32,038 bases of DNA from Candidatus Udaeobacter sp. GTDB lineage: Bacteria > Verrucomicrobiota > Verrucomicrobiia > Chthoniobacterales > UBA10450. Below are positions 20,486 through 28,569 of the stretch, piece after piece (position 1 is the first letter of the stretch; each line of letters starts with the position of its first letter). The stretch spans positions 1 to 32,038 of the forward strand of contig JAALOD010000024.1 of NCBI GenBank assembly GCA_013372845.1, in the 5' to 3' direction. Under the pieces are notes generated by a model. It ran no database searches. It worked only from the letters and a program-made list of their open reading frames with translations, and was not told the origin of the DNA. Made by a program: the position numbers and the translations under genes.

Positions 20486-22015
20486 ATGAAGCCGATGACT
20501 TCTTCCACTGTCGAGCCCGCCGACCTGCTCGATCTAAAGCTTCTGCCCGCCTGGGTGAAAGAACCCGTTGAAGCAAAACGTTACGCCGATGTGGAAGGCG
20601 AGCACGATTACGAGCGCCCAGCACGACACCGTGGGGGTACGCCGACGCGCAGGGGAAGACGCTCACCGCTCAGCTCCGATAAATCGCGGGCAGGCGTCCA
20701 ACGCCCAATAACGAAAGCTAGCAGGCACGAGGTAGGGCGCGATCGCCGGGCGCACCGACAACAGGATCGAAGGGGATCTCCGCGTCGAGAAGCCCGTTCT
20801 GAAGTTTCCCGGCCAGTTTTACCCGAGGTCACGATCCGCTTTCTGCCATACTCTGCGCCATTCGAAAATGTTGTTGCGCAAATCAAGTCCGGCTCGGTCG
20901 CGTATTCGCTGTACGCTCTGGCGCGTTTGTTTCTTGAAAAGCCTGAACGCTACGAGGTTCGGTTCACAGGAAAAGCGGAATCGCCGCTTTATCAGCTTGG
21001 CGACAATGGCGCCTTGTCTTTGAATCGAGAATTGCTCGAGCGAAATGCTTTCCGCCTGGCTCAATCCGAGTTCTATAAGATCGACATTAGCGAATCCGAG
21101 CCGATCAAGGGGAGTTTTTCAAATGTGGCGCGATGCCGGTTGAGCGGGACTCTTCTTGGGCCGACGAACCATCACAATTATCAATTACAACTGCGTAGCC
21201 TTTACGAGCAACGCTTTAGCCGCCGGATGAGCTTCTCCGATTATCAACGACAAATCGAGATCGTGAACGATGCGGAGTTGATTGAGCGCTGGAAAGAAGA
21301 GGCTCGGAAGGTGACGACCTATACGACTTCCCGCGAGCAGGTTCCTTCGACTTTCTCTTCCGCGACGGATGCGGAGCGGCATTTCCGATCGCATTATCTG
21401 GAGAGGTTAATTAAGACTCCGGCGGACGCGATCATCGGCGGAGTCGCGAGCCGGCGTTTGCCGGACAGGATCCTCAATCGGGCGGTCGAAGATGCGTGGG
21501 TGCGGGAAACGCGCTCGCCTTCAGCGATGATGCAGGAGTTGGCTGGACGATTTCGACAGAATGGGCTCCACGTTTTCCGGCATCGCCGCGGGATGTTGTT
21601 TGTCTCGCCAATCCGGACACACCGCTTTGTTCACGAACAAGCTGGCGTGTCTCAATCGGTGAATGCGATTCTCGAAGCGCTGGCAGGGACAGCAGTAATC
21701 AATCGCAAACAGCTTTTTGAAAAGTTGATTGGTGATGTGCCAACCGAAGGTGCCGAGCCACGCAAACTCGCATTCGCGTCCGATCTGAGGTGGCTGATCA
21801 ACGAAGGTTACGTGATCGAGTTCAATGATGGCTCGCTCGATCTTCCACGAGGAAAAACCAAGCCGCAGGAGCCCGTACCACAAGAAGGTCCGGCCGCAGA
21901 ACCAATGGAACACAGATCAGCCGAACCGACGGAGCAGACGCTCGCGTTGGCTATTTGGCGCGGACCCTACTCGCCAACGATTCTTAGCGAGGGCGCGCAG
22001 TCGCCTCCTTCGTAA
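20486..22015 (+). CDS. Uncharacterised protein with R/G-rich N-terminal region and winged-helix-like C-terminus
   Basis: 509 aa; I cannot assign a function. Residues 1-45 hold DLLDLKLLPAWVKEPVEAKRY. Residues 45-115 are disordered and Arg-rich (ERPARHRGGTPTRRGRR, GRDRRAHRQQDRRG). A compact region follows from about residue 119 (RFLPYSAPFENVVAQIKSGSVAYSLYALARLFLEKPERYEVRF; VARCRLSGTLLGPTNHHNY; YEQRFSRRMSFSDYQRQIEIV). The C-terminal part, AILEALAGTAVINRKQLFEKL...LRWLINEGYVIEFNDGSLDLP, has the helix-helix-wing rhythm of a winged helix. The basic tail plus this fold suggests nucleic-acid binding; this is inference. From memory, similar unnamed proteins are widespread in Verrucomicrobiota. The 3' end overlaps panD by 49 bp. 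Confidence 0.85.
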   Translation: MKPMTSSTVEPADLLDLKLLPAWVKEPVEAKRYADVEGEHDYERPARHRGGTPTRRGRRSPLSSDKSRAGVQRPITKASRHEVGRDRRAHRQQDRRGSPRREARSEVSRPVLPEVTIRFLPYSAPFENVVAQIKSGSVAYSLYALARLFLEKPERYEVRFTGKAESPLYQLGDNGALSLNRELLERNAFRLAQSEFYKIDISESEPIKGSFSNVARCRLSGTLLGPTNHHNYQLQLRSLYEQRFSRRMSFSDYQRQIEIVNDAELIERWKEEARKVTTYTTSREQVPSTFSSATDAERHFRSHYLERLIKTPADAIIGGVASRRLPDRILNRAVEDAWVRETRSPSAMMQELAGRFRQNGLHVFRHRRGMLFVSPIRTHRFVHEQAGVSQSVNAILEALAGTAVINRKQLFEKLIGDVPTEGAEPRKLAFASDLRWLINEGYVIEFNDGSLDLPRGKTKPQEPVPQEGPAAEPMEHRSAEPTEQTLALAIWRGPYSPTILSEGAQSPPS

Positions 22016-22362
22016 CGAAGGACTTCATTTTTTTCATCCAAGACCGCAATCCGCGGTGCATGCAATGCCGCTTCTTCGGGTGTGTAGCGCGCAAAACTCA
22101 TGATGGTGAGGCGGTCGCCAATTTTGCCCAGATGCGCCGTGGCCCCGTTTAGTTCGATGATCCCACGCCGCGCTTCGCCGAAAATTGCATAGGTCTCGAA
22201 TCGCTGACCATTGTTCAAATTGCTCACGAGGATTTTTTCATACGGAATCAGGCCAACGAGTTCAGCCAGATCGGCAGAAATCGTCAGGCTACCTTCATAA
22301 TCCAGGCTCGCCCCAGTGACGGTGGCGCGGTGAATCTTTGATTTGAGGAGAGCGAGTTGCAT
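21967..22362 (-). CDS. panD: Aspartate 1-decarboxylase
   Basis: 131 aa from the ATG at 22362 (MQLALLKSKIHRATVTGAS); the ORF-track extension to 22398 reads into a palindromic repeat. PanD is made as a proenzyme cut at Gly24-Ser25 to form a pyruvoyl cofactor. The cleavage site is present as DYEGSLTI with Ser25 at the expected position. It makes beta-alanine for pantothenate and CoA. The conserved IPYEKILVSNLNNGQRFETYAI and ELNGATAHLGKIGDRLTIMSFA blocks are intact. rpmB lies just upstream on the same strand, with a repeat element in between. Confidence 0.95.
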   Translation of the reverse strand: MQLALLKSKIHRATVTGASLDYEGSLTISADLAELVGLIPYEKILVSNLNNGQRFETYAIFGEARRGIIELNGATAHLGKIGDRLTIMSFARYTPEEAALHAPRIAVLDEKNEVLRYEGGDCAPSLRIVGE

Positions 22363-22371
22363 CGATTCGAT

Positions 22372-22423
22372 TTGTAGGGCGCCTGTATCAGGCGCCATGA
22401 CATCTCACAGGGACGCCCTACAA
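22372..22423. repeat. TGTAG...CTACA palindromic element between rpmB and panD
   Basis: Outer arms TTGTAGGGCG / CGCCCTACAA are a perfect 10-bp inverted repeat. An inner hairpin GGCGCCTG-tat-CAGGCGCC (22378-22396) overlaps the left arm, so two alternative folds compete. It fills nearly all of the 63-bp gap between the rpmB stop and the panD start and would be transcribed if the two genes share a message. Confidence 0.8.
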
Positions 22424-22425
22424 CT

Positions 22426-22689
22426 CTAGATGGCGCCGGCTTTTCTGAGCGCCTTATACGCGCCGTGTTTGTTGATTGTCTTCAGACCGCGTGCGGTAAT
22501 GCGAATGCGCACAAACTTCTTTAGCTCAGGCACCCAAATACGCTGATGCCGCAGGTTCGGCGCGAAAATGCGCGGCACATTTTTCGTGATGTGTCGGCCC
22601 ACACCGCCCTTCTTTTTGGCCAGGCCGCGCCGGTGGATGACGCTACCGCGCATGGCTTTCGATCCCGTGATGCTGCAAACTCTGGACAT
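22426..22689 (-). CDS. rpmB: 50S ribosomal protein bL28
   Basis: 87 aa, basic. N-terminus MSRVCSITGSKAMRGS and the RGLAKKKGGVGRHITKNVPRIFAPNL and RIRITARGLKTINKHG blocks are typical of bL28. Only Cys5 of the possible zinc-binding cysteines is present, so this is the Cys-poor form. A TGAGG seven bases before the ATG supports the start. Confidence 0.96.
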   Translation of the reverse strand: MSRVCSITGSKAMRGSVIHRRGLAKKKGGVGRHITKNVPRIFAPNLRHQRIWVPELKKFVRIRITARGLKTINKHGAYKALRKAGAI

Positions 22690-22885
22690 GATATAACCTC
22701 AGAAACAGGCGCGTAAGCTGCCGCGCATCAGTCCAGCGGTCAAGTAGATGTTAAGGTAGCCAACGCGAAGACGGATGCTTCGTCATTGCCTTTATTCATG
22801 GTTGAACGCGCAACTGGCGGAGGCGGTCAAATTTAGCTCGCACAAGGACCAGTCGACTCGGCAAGATCAACATTTCGCGTAACCC

Positions 22886-23929
22886 GTGCACAAAAATAAT
22901 CACAAACTGCGGATTGGGATTGTCGGAGCGGGCAATATCGTTCGTGCTCGCCATTTGCCGGCTTTGAAGAAACACCCGGAGGTCGAGATCGTTGCCGTCT
23001 CTAATTCAACGTACGAAAGCTCGGAAAAATTTTGCCAGGAATACTGCCCGTCAGCCACGCCGATGCGGAATTGGCCCGAGCTACTCGCCCTGCCGGACAT
23101 CGACATTATCTGGATCGGTACGCCGCCGGTAATGCATTCGGCCGTGACTGTTTCGGCGCTTGAGGCCGGCAAACACGTTTTTTGTCAGGCGCGTATGTCG
23201 ATGGACGTGGTGGAAGCCGAGGAAATGCTCGCCGCATCAAAGCGTTATCCCGAACTGGTGACCATGCTTTGTCCGCCCCCGATGGGAATGCGGGCTGATT
23301 TGCTCGTGAAAAAACTCCTGGCCGAGGATTACATCGGCCGTCCGCACCACGTGCGATTGCAAAGTTTTGCCAGCAACTATTTGGATTCGGGCGCTCCGCC
23401 GCATTGGCGGCAGCGGATTGAAATTAGTGGACTCCACGTTCTCACGCTTGGGATTTACGTCGAAGTGTTGCAACGCTGGCTCGGAGACATCAATGGCGTC
23501 TTCGCGCGCGGCAAAATTATTCACCCAATTCGTCAGGGCTACGAAGTCATCATCCCCGATTTGCTCACCGTCCTTTGCGCTTTCGATAACGGCGCCGAAG
23601 GCGTGCTCGAGTTCAGCGGGATCGATGCGCTTGCGCCAAGCGACCGGGTGGAAATTTACGGCAGCGGCGGCACGCTCACTTACGATTTCGGTTCTGATGT
23701 AGTGCAAGCGGGCAAAGTTGGTGATCATGGGCTGCACGTTGTCGAGCTTCCCGCAGAATTGGAAACTGAATGGCGTGTGGAGGAAGATTTTCTAGCCGCA
23801 GTTAAATCCAAGGGCCGCGTGCGTCCGCATCCCAATTTCGAAGATGGCCTTCGCTACATGCGCGTCGTGCAAGCCGTTGCCGATTCCCGGGCCGGCAATG
23901 AATGGGTGGCGATTAAACCCCAAACATAG
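22886..23929 (+). CDS. Gfo/Idh/MocA-family oxidoreductase
   Basis: 347 aa from a GTG start. The N-terminal Rossmann fold reads LRIGIVGAGNIVRARHLPAL, and the substrate domain includes HWRQRIEISGLHVLTLGIYVEVLQRWLGDI. Members oxidise or reduce sugars and sugar derivatives with NAD(P). The usual E-K-P motif after EAGKHV, which carries a catalytic Lys, is replaced by QAR (residues 101-103, VFCQARMSMDVVEAEEM). The protein therefore probably belongs to a subgroup with altered catalysis. It stands alone with no sugar operon around it. Confidence 0.88.
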   Translation: MHKNNHKLRIGIVGAGNIVRARHLPALKKHPEVEIVAVSNSTYESSEKFCQEYCPSATPMRNWPELLALPDIDIIWIGTPPVMHSAVTVSALEAGKHVFCQARMSMDVVEAEEMLAASKRYPELVTMLCPPPMGMRADLLVKKLLAEDYIGRPHHVRLQSFASNYLDSGAPPHWRQRIEISGLHVLTLGIYVEVLQRWLGDINGVFARGKIIHPIRQGYEVIIPDLLTVLCAFDNGAEGVLEFSGIDALAPSDRVEIYGSGGTLTYDFGSDVVQAGKVGDHGLHVVELPAELETEWRVEEDFLAAVKSKGRVRPHPNFEDGLRYMRVVQAVADSRAGNEWVAIKPQT

Positions 23930-23940
23930 CGCCCGTCGCC

Positions 23941-24540
23941 CTAGGGAGTCATCGTGTCACCCACGAGAAATCGTCTCACCACAAGTGCCCAGACCAGCAG
24001 CGTGATCAGTTGGTACCACGCGAAAAAACGGTCGTAACCCCGCCGGTGGGCAATGAGTCCAGCCCCAGCCAGCACCGCGTATTGACCGATAAAGGGAAGA
24101 TACCAGATCGGATGAAAGATATCGCCGTGAATTGCGGTTTGCGTGATGTCGAGCAAACACATCGCAATGAACGTGGAATAATAGCCTGCCCGGTTCCGTT
24201 CAAAGCGACCCTTGTGTTCTTCTTCTTCCGATAGATCGGGTGGATAAAGGAAAACGGTCAGCATGTAGAGCGTAATGGTCCAAACGATCAGCACGAGGAA
24301 CTTGTCAAAGCTCCAGTTGATCTCGGTATTCCACTTGAACGTGACCCACCATTGCAAAGCCAGCAGCAACAACGTCGCGAGCGTTAGGACAATGTGGACC
24401 TCGTCGAGTGGGTTCTCGTTGCGGCGATAAAACGCCCTGCCGGCGCCAGCAATTAGGTTGGTTACGCCCAGACCGATGATGATCGACATCAGCGCGGCGA
24501 TGAACTCGAAGCTGCTCATGAGGTTCTGCGCATTCTGCAT
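23941..24540 (-). CDS. Uncharacterised five- to six-segment membrane protein
   Basis: 199 aa. Hydrophobic stretches: FEFIAALMSIIIGLGVTNLIAGAGR, VHIVLTLATLLLLALQWWV, FLVLIVWTITLYMLTVFLY, YYSTFIAMCLLDITQTAI, YLPFIGQYAVLAGAGLIA and WYQLITLLVWALVVRRFL. A short acidic loop (DLSEEEEHKGRFERNRAG) sits between segments three and four. I do not recognise a family. Convergent with the oxidoreductase, 11 bp apart. Confidence 0.75.
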   Translation of the reverse strand: MQNAQNLMSSFEFIAALMSIIIGLGVTNLIAGAGRAFYRRNENPLDEVHIVLTLATLLLLALQWWVTFKWNTEINWSFDKFLVLIVWTITLYMLTVFLYPPDLSEEEEHKGRFERNRAGYYSTFIAMCLLDITQTAIHGDIFHPIWYLPFIGQYAVLAGAGLIAHRRGYDRFFAWYQLITLLVWALVVRRFLVGDTMTP

Positions 24541-24610
24541 GACGGGCCGAGCTTATTCGGGATTGGCTTAGAAAATCGAGCGACAAATGGGAATTCCCGC
24601 ATGCGCGCTG

Positions 24611-24746
24611 GGGAGCGCAGGCTGCCAGCCTGCAGGTGTCGGCAGCTTGCCGAGACCGGGCAAGTTCGCGGCATCTGAAAAATTACATGTGCAAAGATGT
24701 TGCCGGCAGTGCTGCTGGCAACTACAGGCTAGCAGCCTGTGCTCCC
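24611..24746. repeat. Compound nested-hairpin repeat, 136 bp
   Basis: The outer flanks GGGAGC and GCTCCC are complementary and each is joined to its own hairpin: GCAGGCT-gcc-AGCCTGC (24617-24633) on the left and ACAGGCT-agc-AGCCTGT (24724-24740) on the right. Because both hairpins share the AGGCT/AGCCT core, left and right can also pair with each other. Inside lies GTTGCCGGCAG-tg-CTGCTGGCAAC (24699-24722). It fills half of the 295-bp gap between two minus-strand genes. Confidence 0.7.
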
Positions 24747-24835
24747 AGAAATACGCGAGACGCGTGCGATACCCCACATCCGCACTAGCGCGCACCAGCG
24801 GACTCGTCTTGGCTAACAACCAGCTCAGCGCGTCA

Positions 24836-25636
24836 TTAAATCAGCCAGCGCTGCCCTTCGATCGGATCATTGTGATGAGCGCCGCGTAATGAGATCACGC
24901 GCTTCTCGCCGGCATAAGCATCGACCACGAGCCGGTGATACCGAGCCGGCACGACTTCGTCTTTTTCCGCAAGCAGAAAATCCCGGTGCATGAAGCGCTT
25001 TCGCATTGGCAATGCTGTCGAGGTCTTTCGGAATCTGTAACGCAACAGGACCCGCCAGCAGCCACAGGTTCCACCAGCCAAATCGGCGCAGAATCATTTC
25101 GCGCAATGGCGGAGGATTTTGCAGAATCAATCCGGCAACGGGCGATGCGCCGCGACATGCAGTGCCGCGGTTGCGCCAATGCTGGTTCCAAAAGGGACGA
25201 TTGGACGGTCCACTGCGTGACGTCGCAATTCATCAAATGCTGCAAGCGCAGCCGGCCCGATCTTGGAAAGCCACGCCGGCCCGGTGCTACCGCCGAATCC
25301 GGGATAATTCATTCCCCAGATTTCGACCGCACGGTCATTCCACATCTCGGCCTCTTCAGTGGGCCAACGCTCAGCGCGGTCTGCGTTGCCATAAAAGCGC
25401 AGAACGTACACGTCCGCATTGCCTTTAGATCGCGCCGCCTGGGATTGCGCGATCCATAATTCCAATTGTCCGTTCTCGAATGAAATAGTTTTCCGAGCTG
25501 CACCGCCTGCATTGATCGGTGTTCTTGTTGGAAACAAAATCAGATGATCGGGCAAATGATCGAAAAACATCACGACTAAATATACGACCCCGATTGCCAG
25601 CAAACACCACGGCGGCGGGAGTACTCTTAGCCTCAC
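24836..25636 (-). pseudogene. Membrane-anchored alpha/beta hydrolase, two frameshifts
   Basis: The N-terminal part reads VRLRVLPPPWCLLAIGVVYLVVMFFDHL (membrane anchor), then VYVLRFYGNADRAERW and IWGMNYPGFGGSTG, with the nucleophile elbow FGTSIGATAAL. The frame stops near 25127 after AAHRP. One missing G restores GLILQNPPPLREMILRRFGWWNLWLLAGPVALQIPKDLDSIANAKALHAP; a second shift near 25000 leads to FLLAEKDEVVPARYHRLVVDAYAG and AHHNDPIEG, with the Asp and His of the triad and a stop at 24836. Both shifts can be explained by one lost base in a two-base run. The GTG at 25636 is the likely start; the ORF track starts at another GTG (25693). Confidence 0.78.
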
Positions 25637-25719
25637 ATCCGTTTGGCCCACGAAACAAGCGGATGACGCGATGATTCCAGGACGGCGTGACACTCCCGCG
25701 GGGCGGGGAGGGAACCCGG

Positions 25720-25792
25720 CCTCGTACCCGCGCCGATGCCCAAAAGTGGCATCAGGTTCACCGCGGCGAGGTCATCCAGCGATGGATCACCA
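25720..25792 (-). other. Structured RNA-like leader, distantly TPP-riboswitch-like
   Basis: On the minus strand the sequence reads CCTCG-CCGCG-GTGAACCT-GATGCC-acttttg-GGCATC-gg-CGCGG-gta-CGAGG, a stem built of three stacked helices. TGAACCTGAT followed by a hairpin and GGCGCGGG recalls the 3' half of a TPP riboswitch (GAACCTGAT...GCGnAGGGA). A preceding GGT...ACC hairpin sits where P2/P3 would be, but the invariant CTGAGA is not present. It lies upstream of the hydrolase. A riboswitch identity is doubtful; the stem-loop is clear. Confidence 0.3.
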
Positions 25793-25863
25793 CATTCCAA
25801 AGCGGCCTTACTGTGACAAAATTCGTGCCGATTCGTGTTTCAATTCGCGGTTACTAAGGATGT

Positions 25864-26400
25864 TTAGCTTTTCTTTAAATCTGCCAGATCCTTGAGCACT
25901 TGCTCGCTGTGATCGGCGGGCTTCACACCAGTGTATACTTTGGCGATTTCGCCTTTGGGATTAATGATGAAGGTGTTGCGCGCGGCGAGTTTGCTCCCTT
26001 TGTAGTCCATTATCGAACCGTACTCTGTCGAGACCTTCCCGTCAGGATCAGCGAGCAATTTGAAATTAAGTCCTTCCTTCGTGCAAAAATCCTTGTGCGA
26101 TTGAGCGGTGTCCACGCTCACGCCGAGAATGACCACTCCAGACTCTTCGTACTTTGCAAGATCGCGCTGAAAATTGCGCGCTTCCATCGTGCAACCACTG
26201 GTGAAATCCTTCGGGTAAAAATAGAGCACGACCCATTTGCCGTGATAATCCTTGAGGCTCACCTGCGAACCGTCTCCGGTTGTTAGGTTGAAATCCGGCG
26301 CTGGTTTTCCCACTTCCGGTTGCTGCTGAGTTTCCGCTGCCATCAGGCCCAACGTGCCAAGCCCGATGAATGCTGGCAAGATCATGTTTCTAATATTCAT
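25864..26400 (-). CDS. Exported Bcp/AhpC-type peroxiredoxin
   Basis: 178 aa. N-terminal signal-like segment (MILPAFIGLGTLGLMAAE), then the thioredoxin fold with FYPKDFTSGCTMEARNF. Peroxidatic Cys is Cys70; the residue five later, Cys in many BCPs (GCTxxAC), is Arg75. A second Cys106 lies in HKDFCTKEGLNF and could resolve the disulfide in another geometry. It reduces peroxides, here probably outside the cytoplasm or on the membrane. Divergent from hflK. Confidence 0.9.
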   Translation of the reverse strand: MNIRNMILPAFIGLGTLGLMAAETQQQPEVGKPAPDFNLTTGDGSQVSLKDYHGKWVVLYFYPKDFTSGCTMEARNFQRDLAKYEESGVVILGVSVDTAQSHKDFCTKEGLNFKLLADPDGKVSTEYGSIMDYKGSKLAARNTFIINPKGEIAKVYTGVKPADHSEQVLKDLADLKKS

Positions 26401-26439
26401 GCCCCAGTTTTCGAGCGCATAGGCAGTTAGTCAAGAAGG

Positions 26440-26462
26440 GGCGGGTTGGGCTGCCCAACGCC
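26440..26462. repeat. Hairpin between peroxiredoxin and hflK
   Basis: GGCG-g-GTTGGG-ctg-CCCAAC-GCC forms a strong hairpin with one bulged base. Both flanking genes start away from it, so it is not a terminator. It may be a short member of the repeat class or an operator-like site. Confidence 0.5.
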
Positions 26463-26528
26463 TTGGAGGCTGGTTCCCTGAATTGAAAGCTTGCGCTCAA
26501 TGCCAGGTTTGAGTCAATTGGCTCGCTC

Positions 26529-27512
26529 ATGGCGAGACCGATGGTTGCCGAAAATATTCCGATTAAGCCTGTGCCGCTGATTCTTGGTTTGGTTGCCTGC
26601 TTGGGACTTGTCTTCACAATCTTCACTCTCTTGTTTGGTTTCACCTCGATCCCGGCAAACTCCGTAGGGGTGAAGACGCGCTTTGGCGCTTATCACGATG
26701 TCGTCAATCCCGGCCTCGCTTACGCTATTCCGTATATCGACGAGATACACGTCGTGCCAACCCAGCGCCTGCTAAAACTGGAGTTTGGTTTTACTACGCC
26801 GAACGCCACCAACGCTTACCAAGGCGACATGGAACCGGAGGAAACCGAGACCATGATCACAGGCGATCTAAATACCGCCCTTGTGCCGTGGGTTGTGCAG
26901 TATCGAGTTACCGATCCGAAAACGTACCTGTTTGGAGCACGCGAACCGGAGAAAACATTGCGCGATCTTTCCGAGAGCGTGATGCGCGAGGTGATAGGCG
27001 ATCGCACCGTGGACGAAGTGCTCACGGTTGGGCGACACGACATTGAATCATCGACTTTGAAACGTCTGGCCGACCTTTGCTCGCAGTACGGCTTGGGAAT
27101 TCAGATTCAGCAAGTGCAACTCGCAACCGTGCGTCCGCCGCCAGCCGTGCAGGCTGCCTTTAACGAGGTCAACCAGGCGCAACAGGAAAAGCAAACCGCA
27201 ATCAATCAAGCATGGGCCGTGTATAACGATGCGGTGCCAAACGCGCGCGGCCAGGCGAAGGAGCGGGAGAAACAGGCCGAAGCGTACGCCTTCCGCCGGG
27301 TCAATGAAGCAAAGGGCGAAGCGCAAAAGTTTTCATTGTTGCTGGCCGAGTACCGGAAAGCGCCGGAGGTGACGCGGCGGCGCCTTTATCTCGAAGCGAT
27401 GCAAGCCATCCTGCCTAATTTGCAAAGGAAAATCATCGTGGATGACAGCTTGAAGAACATCCTCCAGACGTTGCCGCTACTGCCAGCCGATCAACCTAAG
27501 GCTTCTCAATGA
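26529..27512 (+). CDS. hflK: SPFH/band-7 protein, HflK-like
   Basis: 327 aa. One N-terminal membrane segment (LILGLVACLGLVFTIFTLLF), then an SPFH domain (NSVGVKTRFGAYHDVVNPGLAYAIPYIDEIHVVPTQR; VPWVVQYRVTDPKTYLF) and a coiled coil rich in Ala/Glu/Gln (FNEVNQAQQEKQTAINQAWAVYNDAVPNARGQAKEREKQAEAYAFRRVNEAKGEA). HflK and HflC form a large membrane cage around the FtsH protease. The stop overlaps the hflC start (ATGA at 27509-27512), so the two are coupled. Confidence 0.9.
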   Translation: MARPMVAENIPIKPVPLILGLVACLGLVFTIFTLLFGFTSIPANSVGVKTRFGAYHDVVNPGLAYAIPYIDEIHVVPTQRLLKLEFGFTTPNATNAYQGDMEPEETETMITGDLNTALVPWVVQYRVTDPKTYLFGAREPEKTLRDLSESVMREVIGDRTVDEVLTVGRHDIESSTLKRLADLCSQYGLGIQIQQVQLATVRPPPAVQAAFNEVNQAQQEKQTAINQAWAVYNDAVPNARGQAKEREKQAEAYAFRRVNEAKGEAQKFSLLLAEYRKAPEVTRRRLYLEAMQAILPNLQRKIIVDDSLKNILQTLPLLPADQPKASQ

Positions 27513-28546
27513 GCGTGATCGATGTCACTCCTCGACCCGCCGCCGTTTCCAGCGTCGTGCGCTTTTTGCAGAGCCGGGTGATGTCGATCCTGGGAATTCT
27601 TTTCATTTTGACGGCGCTCAAGTGGGGAGCCCTGCTGTTCGTTGTCCATCAATATGAAACTGTGATCATCACGCGTTTCGGTAAAATCGTTCGCACGGTC
27701 ACAAACCCTGGATTGAAGATCAAGCTGCCCATCATCGACAACGTGCACCGTTTCGATAAGCGCATCCTCGCCTGGGATGGCCCGCCGACCGAGTGTCCGA
27801 CTAAAGACAAGCTCTACATTATTGTCGATTGTTTCGCGCGGTGGCGTATCAGCGATCCGTTTCTCTACTACAATCGTCTCAATGACGAGCGCAGCGCACT
27901 CTCGCGCCTGGATGATATTCTGGGCAGCGAAACGCGAACCGCTGTCGCTGCGCACGATCTGGTAGAGATTATCCGGGTAACCAAAGGACGAAAACCGTTG
28001 CGCGATGAGGAGCTGGAAAAAAGCGGTACCGTACTACCCAGCACGATTCCGGAAATCGAACTCGGTCGCGGTGAGATCGAAAAACAAATCACCGAGCGCA
28101 CTCGCCAGAAGATTTCCGATTTCGGAATTGAACTGCTCGACGAACGGTTCAAGCGCAGCAAATACAATCCGGCGGTCGCTGAGAAAATTATTGAACGCAT
28201 GTCGAGTGAACGGCACCAGATCGCGGCCCGTTTTCGCTCCGAAGGACGCGGCGAGGCGGCGAATATCAGCGGCCAAAAGGAAAGCGACGTCGCCTCAATC
28301 AGTTCCACCGCAACGAAGAATGCCCTTGAAACTGAAGGGAAGGCTGACGCCGAGGCGGCTTCCATCTATGCCGCGGCATTCAGTCCTCCTGACGCGCAAG
28401 AACTTTATACGTTTCTTCGGAGCCTTGACGTGATGCGCGCCGCGTTTCAAAAAGACACCACCGCAGTCATCTCGACCAACAGCGATCTGGGCCGGATGCT
28501 CAAGTCGATGGCTGAGGCGGTCGCTCCACCAAAAGCGGCACATTAA
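27509..28546 (+). CDS. hflC: SPFH/band-7 protein, HflC-like
   Basis: 345 aa. Membrane segment VMSILGILFILTALKWGALLFVV, then the SPFH domain (YETVIITRFGKIVRTVTNPGLKIKLPIIDNVHRFDKRILAWDG; LYIIVDCFARWRISDPFLYY) and a long coiled coil. FGIELLDERFKRSKYNPAVAEKIIERMSSERHQIAARFRSEGRGEA is the characteristic HflC block, as is QELYTFLRSLDVMRAAF near the end. It partners the preceding protein. hflX, historically grouped with these genes, lies about 19 kb away and is not co-transcribed. Confidence 0.93.
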   Translation: MSVIDVTPRPAAVSSVVRFLQSRVMSILGILFILTALKWGALLFVVHQYETVIITRFGKIVRTVTNPGLKIKLPIIDNVHRFDKRILAWDGPPTECPTKDKLYIIVDCFARWRISDPFLYYNRLNDERSALSRLDDILGSETRTAVAAHDLVEIIRVTKGRKPLRDEELEKSGTVLPSTIPEIELGRGEIEKQITERTRQKISDFGIELLDERFKRSKYNPAVAEKIIERMSSERHQIAARFRSEGRGEAANISGQKESDVASISSTATKNALETEGKADAEAASIYAAAFSPPDAQELYTFLRSLDVMRAAFQKDTTAVISTNSDLGRMLKSMAEAVAPPKAAH

Positions 28547-28569
28547 AGAATTTTCGGACGAAGTCCCTT

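Noticed and set aside
25690-25860. SRP RNA (4.5S) or other standard small RNA
   Set aside because: The conserved GGAAGGAAGCAGC core of SRP RNA is absent.
27868-28365. 165-aa minus-strand ORF rich in Ser and Arg
   Set aside because: Antisense shadow of hflC; low-complexity composition follows from the coiled-coil codons opposite.
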